The translations under genes and the position numbers were made by a program. A stretch of DNA of 11,690 nt from Desulfobacterales bacterium (GTDB lineage Bacteria > Desulfobacterota > Desulfobacteria > Desulfobacterales > JAFDCJ01): NCBI GenBank assembly GCA_020345785.1, contig CP070771.1:3155396-3167085 (forward strand). The letters are read 5' to 3'. Positions 1-5,997 of the stretch are shown here, piece by piece. The notes under the pieces were generated by a model. It was not told where the DNA came from. It saw nothing but the letters and a program-made list of their open reading frames with translations, and searched no databases. Every line of letters starts with the position of its first letter. The stretch's first letter is position 1.

Positions 1-579
1 GTGAATCGCCGTGATGCCGATTTTTTGCTGAAGATTCTTCAATTCAATCTGCATCCGCTGGCGCAGCGCGGCGTCGATGTTGCTCAGCGGTTCATCCAAA
101 AGCAGGATCCTGGGCCGGATGACAATTGCCCGCGCCAGGGCGACCCGCTGTTGCTGGCCGCCGCTCAATTGGCTGGGAAAGCGGTCCTCGAGGCCGTGCA
201 GGTTAACCAGTTCCAGCGTTTCCATGACTCTGGATCGAATCTCTTTTTTGTCTTTTTTTACGTCTCTGAAGCGCAGTCCGAATCCCACATTCTGGGCAAC
301 GGACATGTGAGGAAAAAGGGCGTAGTCCTGAAAGACAAAACCGATCTCCCGCTTATGCGGCGGACGATCATTGATTCGCTCACCGTCCATCAGGACTTCC
401 CCCTCGGTGGGGATTTCAAGGCCGGCGATACAGCGCAAGGTGGTCGTCTTGCCGCAACCGCTGGGTCCCAACAGAGCGATGAATTCACCGTGGCGGGCGC
501 TCAGCGAGACCGGCCCCACCCCCAAAACGCCTTTATACATCTTGACAAGGTCTTTGAGCTCGAGACTGGCAGCTTCCAT
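1..579 (-). CDS. ABC transporter ATP-binding protein, PotA-like (partial, C-terminus beyond window)
   Basis: This is the cytoplasmic ATPase that powers the importer encoded by the three genes upstream on the same strand. The first 193 residues are visible and contain every N-terminal ABC motif: Walker A GPSGCGKT (38-45), Q-loop FQDYALFPH (83-91), signature LSGGQQQR (138-145) and Walker B ILLLDEPLSN (158-167). The window ends at a His just before where the H-loop (VTHDQ in the family) should follow. PotA/FbpC/CysA-type ATPases run to about 350 residues with a C-terminal TOBE domain, so roughly half is missing. The ATG at 579 is the only sensible start, because an in-frame stop lies two codons upstream. 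Its Shine-Dalgarno is weak (AGG about 10 nt upstream), unlike the strong site of the binding-protein gene before it. Substrate class is inferred from the operon, not from the ATPase. Confidence 0.93.
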   Translation of the reverse strand, partial: MEAASLELKDLVKMYKGVLGVGPVSLSARHGEFIALLGPSGCGKTTTLRCIAGLEIPTEGEVLMDGERINDRPPHKREIGFVFQDYALFPHMSVAQNVGFGLRFRDVKKDKKEIRSRVMETLELVNLHGLEDRFPSQLSGGQQQRVALARAIVIRPRILLLDEPLSNIDAALRQRMQIELKNLQQKIGITAIH

Positions 580-596
580 TATTCATTGCCTATGGC

Positions 597-615
597 TATT
601 GACGAATAGTCAATA
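597..615. other. Perfect 7-bp inverted repeat between binding-protein and ATPase genes
   Basis: TATTGAC (597-603) and GTCAATA (609-615) are exact reverse complements around a 5-nt loop. On the operon mRNA this gives an AU-rich stem-loop between the stop of the binding-protein gene and the start of the ATPase gene. No U-tract follows, so it is not a convincing intrinsic terminator. It could stabilise the upstream mRNA end or be a protein site; function is inference. Confidence 0.5.
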
Positions 616-635
616 TTCAATTGTCAATTGTCAAT
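610..635. repeat. Heptamer tandem repeat (TCAATTG-type), about 3.7 copies
   Basis: Consecutive units TCAATAT, TCAATTG, TCAATTG and TCAAT lie directly next to, and partly overlap, the inverted repeat at 597-615. On the minus strand the units read CAATTGA, so TTGACA appears twice. It fills much of the 66-bp gap between the binding-protein and ATPase genes. It may be a slippage-prone microsatellite or a family of short intergenic repeats. Confidence 0.6.
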
Positions 636-645
636 CCAAAAGGGC

Positions 646-1725
646 TTACCCCAGAACCTCCTTGTTCCAGCGCTCGCCGGCTTTGTCCGAATTTTCGAGC
701 ATCTTGACGTAATCCACCTTTATTTGACCCAAGTTGTCCATTTGCTCAGGCGTCAGAAAGAGATCCTTTCTATCTTGCGGCAGCATTGCCATGGTCTTTA
801 TATTGGTTGGCGGATACCCGCAGAGCATTGAAAATTCAAGCTGCTTTTGGGGATCGAGGGTATAATCGGCAAACTTGAAGGCCATCTGCCGGTTTTCTTC
901 CGGCCGTCCTTTTATGATAGCCGTGCCAAAATACCATCCCAGGCCGCCTTCTTTGGGGTAGACGAATTGCAGCGGCGCGCCGGCCTGAATGGCCTGATTG
1001 GTCCGCGCGGTATAATAAGGTGCGATCCAGATCTCACCGGACACAAACAGGTTCTTGGTGTGTTCGACGCTGTCCAGGATAACTGCGTTGTTTTCCTTTA
1101 CCAGCTGGCGGCATTTTTCGATGCCCGGATCAAGGTTGTCTTCCGTGCCGCCGAGAACTTTGTTGACGGCATGAAACCAGGTCTCGCCCACCCAGGGCCA
1201 TTTGGGAATGCCCACCCGGCCCTTGAAAGCCGGATCCCACAGATCCAGCCACGAGGTGACTTCTTTGGGGCTTGTCTTGGTGTTATAAGCCAATCCGTAA
1301 GGTGCCACGACTTTGCCGGCATGATAAGGATTCTTGAAGGCCGGGTGGACGTCTTTTAGGTTGGGGATGTTGTCAACGGTCCACTCCTCGAGCAGTCCGA
1401 CGGCCCCCAGCTGCATGGCGTTGATCTGCTGAACGTGGATGAAATCGAAACTGGGGTTGTCCTTTTCGGCGCGAACCCGCACCATCTGTGAAGCGGAGTC
1501 GCCGGCCGAGACGATAATCTTGCAGTCGTTTTCACCGGCAAAGGGGATGGTAAATGTTTGTTCGAACCATTTCTTCCAGGTACCTCCGGCAAACAAAAAA
1601 TTCAGGGTGACGTCTTTGGCCTCGGCGGTGGCCGGGGATAGAAAGTTAAAACCATAGCTTGCGGCAGCCATTGTCCCTGCCGCACCAAGTGTCGTCTTCA
1701 AAAATTGTCTTCTGTTTAAGTTCAT
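646..1725 (-). CDS. Tat-exported polyamine-type ABC substrate-binding protein (PotD-like)
   Basis: This is a 359-residue periplasmic solute-binding protein that would deliver substrate to the permease pair encoded just upstream. The N-terminus has a twin-arginine motif, NRRQFLK (residues 4-10), then an Ala/Gly-rich hydrophobic stretch and an AEA-K cleavage site near residue 36, so export in folded form by Tat is predicted. The mature part resembles family 1/PotD-type binding proteins, with segments such as APYGLAYNTK, DPAFKGRVGIP and a C-terminal CGYPPTN. Length is close to E. coli PotD (348). The ATG at 1725 has a strong site, GAAAGGAG, 7 nt upstream. It sits between permease 2 (84 nt before) and the ATPase (66 nt after), all co-directional. 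Spermidine/putrescine is the default guess; related proteins bind other small organic cations, amino-compounds or thiamine, so the ligand is not established. Confidence 0.92.
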   Translation of the reverse strand: MNLNRRQFLKTTLGAAGTMAAASYGFNFLSPATAEAKDVTLNFLFAGGTWKKWFEQTFTIPFAGENDCKIIVSAGDSASQMVRVRAEKDNPSFDFIHVQQINAMQLGAVGLLEEWTVDNIPNLKDVHPAFKNPYHAGKVVAPYGLAYNTKTSPKEVTSWLDLWDPAFKGRVGIPKWPWVGETWFHAVNKVLGGTEDNLDPGIEKCRQLVKENNAVILDSVEHTKNLFVSGEIWIAPYYTARTNQAIQAGAPLQFVYPKEGGLGWYFGTAIIKGRPEENRQMAFKFADYTLDPQKQLEFSMLCGYPPTNIKTMAMLPQDRKDLFLTPEQMDNLGQIKVDYVKMLENSDKAGERWNKEVLG

Positions 1726-1743
1726 AATTCGTCTCCTTTCCTA

Positions 1744-1763
1744 ATTAGTCCGCATTAATCCGC
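1744..1763. repeat. Tandem 10-mer (ATTAGTCCGC / ATTAATCCGC)
   Basis: Two adjacent 10-nt copies differing at one base lie in the gap between the second permease gene and the binding-protein gene, just upstream of the latter's Shine-Dalgarno. A closely similar CCTAATTAATCCGCC occurs at the end of the AhpD-like gene (5741-5755). It could be a small operator or a chance duplication. Confidence 0.4.
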
Positions 1764-1809
1764 CCCGAAAAACAGCTCTTTCAGGTTTGTGGCAGCATGC
1801 CTGCGGGCG

Positions 1810-2598
1810 CTAGTGTTGCATGACGGAGCTGAGTCCGACCAGTTTCTCCAAAATGAAGCTAAACAAGATGATCATCACCACCTGAAGCGTGGTGATGGCT
1901 GCAATCATGGGGTTGCTGTCCCACGCCAGAAAGGTAAAAATCTCAATCGGCAGCGTCGTAATACCGGGACCTGTCAGAAAAAGGGCGACGTTGACATCGG
2001 TAAAAGAAATAATAAAAGAAAAGATAAACGCCGCCATAATCCCGGAAAAGGTCAGACGCAATGTCACCAGGAAAAACGTCTGCCACCGATTGGCGCCCAG
2101 GGTGCGTGCGGCCTCCTCGAAAGCGGGGTTCAGCCCGGCCATACTGGAATAAATGGCCCGCACGGCGATGGGCACGGTGATGATCACATGCCCGATGACC
2201 AGGCGCAGAATACCGCCGATAAAAACCTTGGATAGAAACAAAAGCAGCGCGATTCCTACCAGCATATGGGGGATCATTAACGGCGACAGCAGAAAAGTCT
2301 GAATGAGCGAAGACAGCGGAAACCGGTAGCGCGCAATGGCGATCGTCGCCAGAAGCGATAAAAAGGTGGAAATAAACGCCACCATCATAGCAATTTTCAA
2401 ACTGATGTTGAAAAAGGCATTCATAAACGTCGGGTCTCTGAAAAATTCCAGGTACCAGCGCAAAGACAATCCCTGGGGCGGAAAGGCATTCAGCGCGGTC
2501 TTGTTGAATGACGTAAAAATGACAACGATCACCGGTGCGAGGAGGTACAGGTAAACCGCCACAATGAAGCCGCCGAAAAGCAGTTTCGAAGCCCTCAT
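1810..2598 (-). CDS. ABC transporter inner-membrane permease, PotC-like
   Basis: A 262-residue integral membrane permease, matching the usual PotC length (264 in E. coli). It begins MRASKLLFGG, followed by a first membrane helix (VAVYLYLLAPVIVVIFTSF) and about five more hydrophobic segments. The cytoplasmic EAA loop that contacts the ATPase is clear: EEAARTLGANRWQTF. The open frame continues 94 codons further upstream, but that part overlaps the preceding permease. The ATG at 2598 is chosen because it gives the classic PotC N-terminus, has AGGGGG about 8 nt upstream, and overlaps the preceding stop in an ATGA junction, a typical sign of translational coupling. With its partner it would form the heterodimeric pore; ligand as for the operon. 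Confidence 0.93.
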   Translation of the reverse strand: MRASKLLFGGFIVAVYLYLLAPVIVVIFTSFNKTALNAFPPQGLSLRWYLEFFRDPTFMNAFFNISLKIAMMVAFISTFLSLLATIAIARYRFPLSSLIQTFLLSPLMIPHMLVGIALLLFLSKVFIGGILRLVIGHVIITVPIAVRAIYSSMAGLNPAFEEAARTLGANRWQTFFLVTLRLTFSGIMAAFIFSFIISFTDVNVALFLTGPGITTLPIEIFTFLAWDSNPMIAAITTLQVVMIILFSFILEKLVGLSSVMQH

Positions 2599-3494
2599 GT
2601 CTTTTTCCCCCTGCGCGTGACCGGCAGCAATGTGTTGATCAACAAAAGAACGATCAGAAACTCCATCAACAGCAGGATGAAGGCCGTGGCAGACCCGAAG
2701 GGCCAGTTGAGGGTGGAGATCATCAGCTGATAGATTACCGTGCCCATGGTGTGAATCTTGGGTCCCCCAAGAAGCGCCGGGGTAACGATCGCGCCGGCGG
2801 TAAGGGTGAAAACGATGATCGACCCGGAAATCACACCCGGCAGACTTTGGGGGATGAGGATATGCACGAAGACATACCATTTGTTGGCTCCGAGACAGGA
2901 CGCTGCCTCCTCCAGGCTGACCGGAATCTTCTGAATCGCCGATACGATGGGAAGCACCATATACGGCATCAGGACCTCGACAATGCCGACCACAACCGCC
3001 GTGTGGGTAAAGAGGATTTTTAGCGGTGCGTCGGTAATTTTAAGGCCTACGAGAACGTTGTTCACCAGCCCTTCCCTTCCTAACAGGACAATCCAGCCGT
3101 AGGTTCGGACAATGATCCCCACCATCAGCGGAACCAGCAGGAGGAAGATGTATAGCCCCTTTCGCGGCGAGCGGGTCCGTGCCAGAAAATACGACAGGGG
3201 GTAGCCCAGCAACAGCGAGAAAAAAGTAACACTAAAGGCCAGCCAAGCGGTATACAGCAAAACCCGCCGGTAAAAGGGATCCTTGATAAAGCGCAGGTAG
3301 TTTTCCAAGGTGATTTCAGCGACAAAAATCTCCAGGGGTTTGTAAGTAAAGAAACTGACCGCCAGCATGTAAAGCTGGGGAACCACCAGGAAGGCAAGAA
3401 AAAAAAGGACCGGCAGAAATAAAAGCAGCACGTGGGGCCGCTGCCAGAAGACAACGGCTCTGGTCTCAGCAGTGACAGACGTCATGGTTTCCAA
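2595..3494 (-). CDS. ABC transporter inner-membrane permease, PotB-like
   Basis: A 299-residue permease and first main gene of the importer operon. After a short polar N-terminus comes a helix (VLLLFLPVLFFLAFLVVPQLYML, residues roughly 22-44), then a periplasmic segment with the family-like SFFTYKPLE, several further helices, and the EAA loop EEAASCLGANKWYVFVHILIPQSLPG. Two starts compete. TTG at 3494 has GAGGG about 8 nt upstream. ATG at 3485, three codons inside, has only GGAA close upstream. I list the TTG because of its better Shine-Dalgarno, but the ATG (296 aa) is equally possible. Its stop overlaps the PotC-like start by 4 nt. A mini-ORF ends 3 nt before the TTG. Confidence 0.92.
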   Translation of the reverse strand: METMTSVTAETRAVVFWQRPHVLLLFLPVLFFLAFLVVPQLYMLAVSFFTYKPLEIFVAEITLENYLRFIKDPFYRRVLLYTAWLAFSVTFFSLLLGYPLSYFLARTRSPRKGLYIFLLLVPLMVGIIVRTYGWIVLLGREGLVNNVLVGLKITDAPLKILFTHTAVVVGIVEVLMPYMVLPIVSAIQKIPVSLEEAASCLGANKWYVFVHILIPQSLPGVISGSIIVFTLTAGAIVTPALLGGPKIHTMGTVIYQLMISTLNWPFGSATAFILLLMEFLIVLLLINTLLPVTRRGKKT

Positions 3495-3497
3495 TAC

Positions 3498-3536
3498 CTA
3501 TCCCTCGACGTAGTCTTCCATTAAGGCCGAATTCAT
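3498..3536 (-). CDS. Possible 12-residue leader peptide upstream of the importer operon
   Basis: A mini-ORF, MNSALMEDYVEG plus stop, has an ATG preceded by AAGGGA at an 8-nt spacing. It ends 3 nt before the TTG start of the first permease, so its stop codon lies inside the permease's ribosome-binding region. It falls inside the predicted transcript from the promoter at 3671-3699. This layout would suit translational coupling or a leader peptide, but such short ORFs arise by chance and nothing in the peptide suggests a sensor function (no ornithine-stall-like or codon-run signal). Speculative. Confidence 0.22.
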   Translation of the reverse strand: MNSALMEDYVEG

Positions 3537-3581
3537 GGTTGAGTTCCCTTCTGGTCTACTGGCTTAGAGGCGAAAATAGAA

Positions 3582-3597
3582 GGCGTTCGTAAACGCC
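3582..3597. promoter_or_regulatory. Small perfect inverted repeat in importer leader (possible operator)
   Basis: GGCGTT (3582-3587) and AACGCC (3592-3597) form a 6-bp stem with a 4-nt loop. It lies between the predicted promoter (3671-3699) and the first permease, so it would be in the 5' leader of the operon mRNA. It may be a regulatory hairpin or operator; a 6-bp palindrome could also be chance. Confidence 0.3.
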
Positions 3598-3670
3598 ACA
3601 GATCTTTTTGCGACGCACCGATCTTGCAGGGCGGATCTTCTATAGGGTGGTCATACAAGAAGGCAAATTC

Positions 3671-3699
3671 AATCTAAAGCGGCGGCTGCGACCTGTCAA
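3671..3699 (-). promoter_or_regulatory. Sigma-70-type promoter for the ABC importer operon
   Basis: Read on the minus strand there is an exact -35 box TTGACA (3699-3694), a 17-bp spacer and a -10 box TAGATT (3676-3671; 4 of 6 consensus positions). Transcription would start near 3664, giving a leader of about 170 nt before the first permease start. This is the best-matching promoter on that strand upstream of the operon. No separate activator site is evident. Confidence 0.55.
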
Positions 3700-3882
3700 G
3701 AAAAAATTGACCACAAATCTCGTCCGGCCAAAGTACAGCACACACGGCAGTTCGTGAGCATTTTGAGTCGGCTGGCAGCGCAGCAGTCGGCCGTTTGCTA
3801 TTCGCTTTAGATGCTGACGGCAGGCGTCAACTCCATGCTGAGGGGCTGCTTAATTCAACAAACTGATAATATTATAAAATAC

Positions 3883-3910
3883 TTGACAACTGAAAATTTA
3901 TATTTTAAAT
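3883..3910 (+). promoter_or_regulatory. Candidate sigma-70 promoter upstream of the 66-aa gene
   Basis: TTGACA (3883-3888), 16-bp spacer, then TTAAAT (3905-3910; 4 of 6 matches to TATAAT) in an AT-rich stretch. The start site would be near 3917, about 210 nt before the ATG at 4129. AT-rich DNA often yields such matches, so the call is tentative. Confidence 0.35.
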
Positions 3911-4128
3911 ATGCGTTCAATCGATATTTTGTTCAAATAGATTTCCTGCGGATTCCTGATTTTGCTCTCTTTTTCGGTACCCGATCTCAGACAGCTGCCA
4001 GACTTTAGTCTATTTTGGCAAATAACATCAGTCCCGAACATGTTTGATTCGATCACCCATTAATTGGCTCAAAATTACCGTAAAGGTTAGTAAACTGCCT
4101 TTTTCTACATTTGAAATTGAGGTCCCAA

Positions 4129-4329
4129 ATGAATGTTCTGGATCATCTAATACCATTGATAGATAACGGCGGCCAGCGTTCATATGTGAAAAGACGGTGT
4201 AATCTGCGGTTTCGAGTTATCCCCGAAAGAAGAACCAACCCGGATCGCAGAAAAATTGGCGATCGCCGAAGGGCTCCCAATACAAGACGTATTTTAGGAC
4301 CTGAACGCAGAGCAGTTTTTATAAGTTAG
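4129..4329 (+). CDS. Small arginine-rich protein with repeated Arg-Arg pairs (66 aa), function unknown
   Basis: A basic 66-residue protein with 16 arginines. The N-terminus (MNVLDHLIPLIDNGG) is ordinary. From residue 22 on, Arg-Arg pairs recur at 22, 34, 40, 46, 53 and 60, giving a pattern ERRxxxDRRxxxDRR then RRxxxxxERR with a 6- to 7-residue period. I recall short ERR/DRR-repeat proteins and tails in deltaproteobacterial genomes but know of no assigned function. The ATG at 4129 is preferred over the upstream in-frame TTG at 4111 because GAGG lies 6 nt before it. It stands alone in a gene-poor stretch, with no co-directional gene within 400 bp. An RNA- or DNA-binding or acidic-partner-binding role would be a guess from charge alone. 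The regular repeat argues it is truly coding. Confidence 0.65.
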   Translation: MNVLDHLIPLIDNGGQRSYVKRRCNLRFRVIPERRTNPDRRKIGDRRRAPNTRRILGPERRAVFIS

Positions 4330-4463
4330 GGTCATTGGTTGTCTTTTGACATTCGCTGCGCTAAGCGCGCCATTTCTCACAACTGAAACCTCCGTCCTCA
4401 GAGCGAAACACACCTCCAAATTTTCCAACAGGGTCATACGGATCCAAATAATTGTAGGCGAAG

Positions 4464-4491
4464 TTGACAATGAGTGGCCTGGAATTATGTT
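4464..4491 (+). promoter_or_regulatory. Candidate sigma-70 promoter in the AT-rich gap
   Basis: TTGACA (4464-4469) and TATGTT (4486-4491; 4 of 6 matches) are separated by 16 bp. Transcription would begin near 4498 and run through both AGAGACAATTT motifs towards the truncated zinc-ribbon gene at 4780. No obvious ORF begins soon after, so it may serve a non-coding transcript, a decayed gene, or nothing. Confidence 0.35.
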
Positions 4492-4565
4492 AAAATAGTT
4501 CCGCTAAATTGCAAACTTTTAAAGTGCAAGCCAGATACAAAGCCGAGCATCAACCAGTAGATATA

Positions 4566-4584
4566 AGAGACAATTTAAAGTCTA
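4566..4584. repeat. AGAGACAATTT hairpin motif, copy 1
   Basis: AGAGACAATTTAAAGTCTA contains AGAC/GTCT arms (4 bp, 8-nt loop). It shares its first 11 bases and a matching GTCTA end with the copy at 4711-4730. Confidence 0.4.
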
Positions 4585-4710
4585 AAATTATCCTTCACCC
4601 CCGCTGTTGCCGGATGTCACATCTATCTTAAAAAATTTGTGGCGAGCCTCTTACGCCTTAAGCCCCGGGCCCTGAGCCATTAACAAATAGGTAAAACCCT
4701 GATGATTGGC

Positions 4711-4730
4711 AGAGACAATTTTTATGTCTA
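4711..4730. repeat. AGAGACAATTT hairpin motif, copy 2
   Basis: It starts AGAGACAATTT and ends TGTCTA, forming AGACA/TGTCT arms (5 bp, 7-nt loop). It lies about 145 bp after copy 1 and 50 bp before the zinc-ribbon ORF. The base changes between copies still leave arms able to pair, which hints at a conserved structure or protein-binding site. Confidence 0.4.
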
Positions 4731-4779
4731 CTTAATTATGGTCTTCTCTAAAGAAAGCCGTTTTAAAAGTGCAGCATAA

Positions 4780-5274
4780 ATGGTAACCGACGCATCAGAT
4801 TCTGGCAGCCTAGACGGACACGGCGGCCGCAGCCTGCAATGTCCCGGCTGCCAGGTCTGCAATTCCGGCGATGCCGTCTTCTGTGACGAGTGCGGGTCGC
4901 GGCTGGAATCGAGCTGCGCCGGTTGCGGTCAGACCAATCGGCTCGGTGCCAAGTTCTGCAAAAAGTGCGGGCAGCCGTTACGCCGGGCCGCTGCTGCGCC
5001 CGGGCCGGCCGACACTGCGCGCTTCGCTTCGCCCGATTACTACACCCCCAAACACGGGGTGTTCCACCGCGTAAAAGCCCTGATCGCCCAGCAGCAGGCG
5101 GGGTTTGACTTCACCCCACAGAGGTGGTGTTGGCCGCCAGATAACCCATGGAATAATGGAATGTCGCAGATCCGCCTCAGGAGGGGTGGAAAAATGGGAT
5201 ACTGGGGATCCAAAAGCAAGGCACCCACTCGTAAAAATGAAACCGGAGGTCTTTTTAATATTTTTGATTTATGA
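4780..5274 (+). pseudogene. Truncated double-zinc-ribbon protein, remnant of an adenylate-cyclase/AAA-type gene
   Basis: The 164-residue frame starts with two treble-clef-like zinc ribbons: C21/C24/C35/C38 and C46/C49/C60/C63 (CDECG and CKKCG knuckles). An Ala/Pro-rich linker and the segment RFASPDYYTPKH (81-92) follow. This ribbon-linker-YTPKH arrangement is what I know from large bacterial class III adenylate/guanylate cyclases with AAA/TPR regions, where it leads into a helix and the cyclase core (ERKQVTVLFAD). Here similarity stops after H92 (about 5055). None of the three plus frames downstream shows a cyclase core, so the gene lost roughly 90% of its length by deletion or rearrangement. 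The remaining 72 residues look non-native (Trp/Pro/Gly-rich, including part of a GC-rich repeat). The ATG has no Shine-Dalgarno. It could still yield a short zinc-ribbon protein. Confidence 0.7.
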
Positions 5275-5334
5275 TAACCAATTATATACAGCGCCGAATC
5301 AATCCGCCAACCCGCTATCAGAAAGGAGTTTGAA

Positions 5335-5745
5335 ATGGCAACCGTTAAACTGGTTGAAACCGACGAGGCAAGCCCGGCTGTAAGTGAGGTTTACGATGAT
5401 ATCATGCAAACCCGGCAAATAGACTGGATCAACAACTTCTGGAAAGCGCTCGCCGTGCAGCCGGATCTGTTGCGGCGGACCTGGGAAGGTGTCAAAACCG
5501 TAATGGCTCCCGGGGCCCTTGATCCGCTGACCAAAGAAATGTTATATATTGCCGTCAGTGTGACCAACGGCTGTCAGTATTGTATTAACAGTCATACCGC
5601 TGCCGCCAGAAAAAAAGGCATGAACGACGAGATGCTGGCCGAACTGATGGCGGTGGTTGGCATGGCCAACCAGACCAATGCGCTGGTTAACGGCTTCCAG
5701 GTGCAACTTGACGAAGCCTTTAAAGACGGCGGCCGCAAACCCTAA
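5335..5745 (+). CDS. AhpD-like / carboxymuconolactone decarboxylase family protein
   Basis: A 136-residue all-alpha cytosolic protein of the CMD/AhpD superfamily. The redox centre is complete: E68, C80-Q-Y-C83 and H87. The spacing E-12-C-3-C-4-H is the same as in AhpD (E118, C130, C133, H137), pointing to thiol-dependent peroxidase or disulfide-reductase activity rather than lactone decarboxylation. The ATG at 5335 has AAAGGAG with about 6 nt spacing, so translation should be good. It stands as its own unit: about 60 bp after the zinc-ribbon remnant and 252 bp before the exported hydrolase gene, without a clear sigma-70 promoter except a TATATA at 5283-5288 lacking a good -35. No partner AhpC or LpdA-like gene is visible in the window, so physiological substrate is open. 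Confidence 0.88.
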   Translation: MATVKLVETDEASPAVSEVYDDIMQTRQIDWINNFWKALAVQPDLLRRTWEGVKTVMAPGALDPLTKEMLYIAVSVTNGCQYCINSHTAAARKKGMNDEMLAELMAVVGMANQTNALVNGFQVQLDEAFKDGGRKP

Positions 5746-5867
5746 TTAATCCGCCCTGAAATATAGGGGCTGCATGGTTGCGAATTGTTCTTTAAAAATT
5801 GATGAAAGCCGATAGATCCAAGGTCTGGTGGATTAATTATTGTATGCTGCGCATTTTGTTTTAGGAT

Positions 5868-5882
5868 AGGCCGCTTTGGCCT
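5868..5882. other. Small inverted repeat upstream of the exported hydrolase gene
   Basis: AGGCC (5868-5872) and GGCCT (5878-5882) form a 5-bp GC-rich stem with a 5-nt loop in the 252-bp gap between the AhpD-like gene and the MBL-fold gene. GTTT follows, too short a T-run for a convincing terminator. It could be a weak terminator or an operator for the downstream gene. Confidence 0.3.
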
Positions 5883-5997
5883 GTTTAACCGGATACAGCA
5901 GATTGTCTTTGCGCATTCTTAGGGGCAGAGCAATTAGCGGTTCCGCAGCCAATCGGGCGGTCGCCATTCTGCGAACGGACGACAAAGGAGGTAAGCT

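Larger units (their letters stand above)
3500..4128. other. Intergenic region between the divergent importer operon and the 66-aa gene
   Basis: About 630 bp hold the importer promoter, its leader with a small hairpin, a possible mini-ORF and a plus-strand promoter candidate. The part from about 3840 on is clearly richer in A and T than the flanking genes. The only longer open frame (3811-4008, plus, 65 codons) has no Shine-Dalgarno and no recognisable features, so I do not call it. Confidence 0.6.
4330..4779. other. AT-rich intergenic region with promoter-like and hairpin motifs
   Basis: About 450 bp without a credible gene. It contains a promoter-like pair of hexamers at 4464-4491 and two similar small hairpin motifs (4566-4584 and 4711-4730). 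No strong Shine-Dalgarno site is seen before the next ATG at 4780. A small RNA could be hidden here, but nothing in the primary sequence proves one. Confidence 0.5.

Noticed and set aside
1..609. Plus-strand 202-codon frame opposite the ATPase gene
   Set aside because: Mirror frame of a gene with all ABC ATPase motifs on the minus strand; its translation has no domain signal.
2599..2880. N-terminal extension of the PotC-like frame to 356 residues
   Set aside because: It lies entirely inside the preceding permease gene in another frame; the ATG at 2598 has a Shine-Dalgarno and gives the normal family length.
3811..4008. Plus-strand 65-codon open frame in the AT-rich gap
   Set aside because: No Shine-Dalgarno before the ATG, no recognisable motif, and composition like the surrounding non-coding DNA.
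4364..4374. GCGCTAAGCGC palindrome after the 66-aa gene, considered as a terminator
   Set aside because: Arms of 5 bp with a single-base centre cannot form a proper hairpin loop, and no T-run follows.
5040..5228. Minus-strand 62-codon frame in the tail of the zinc-ribbon remnant, considered as a transposase fragment
   Set aside because: No catalytic motif or recognisable transposase similarity and no flanking inverted repeats of a mobile element.
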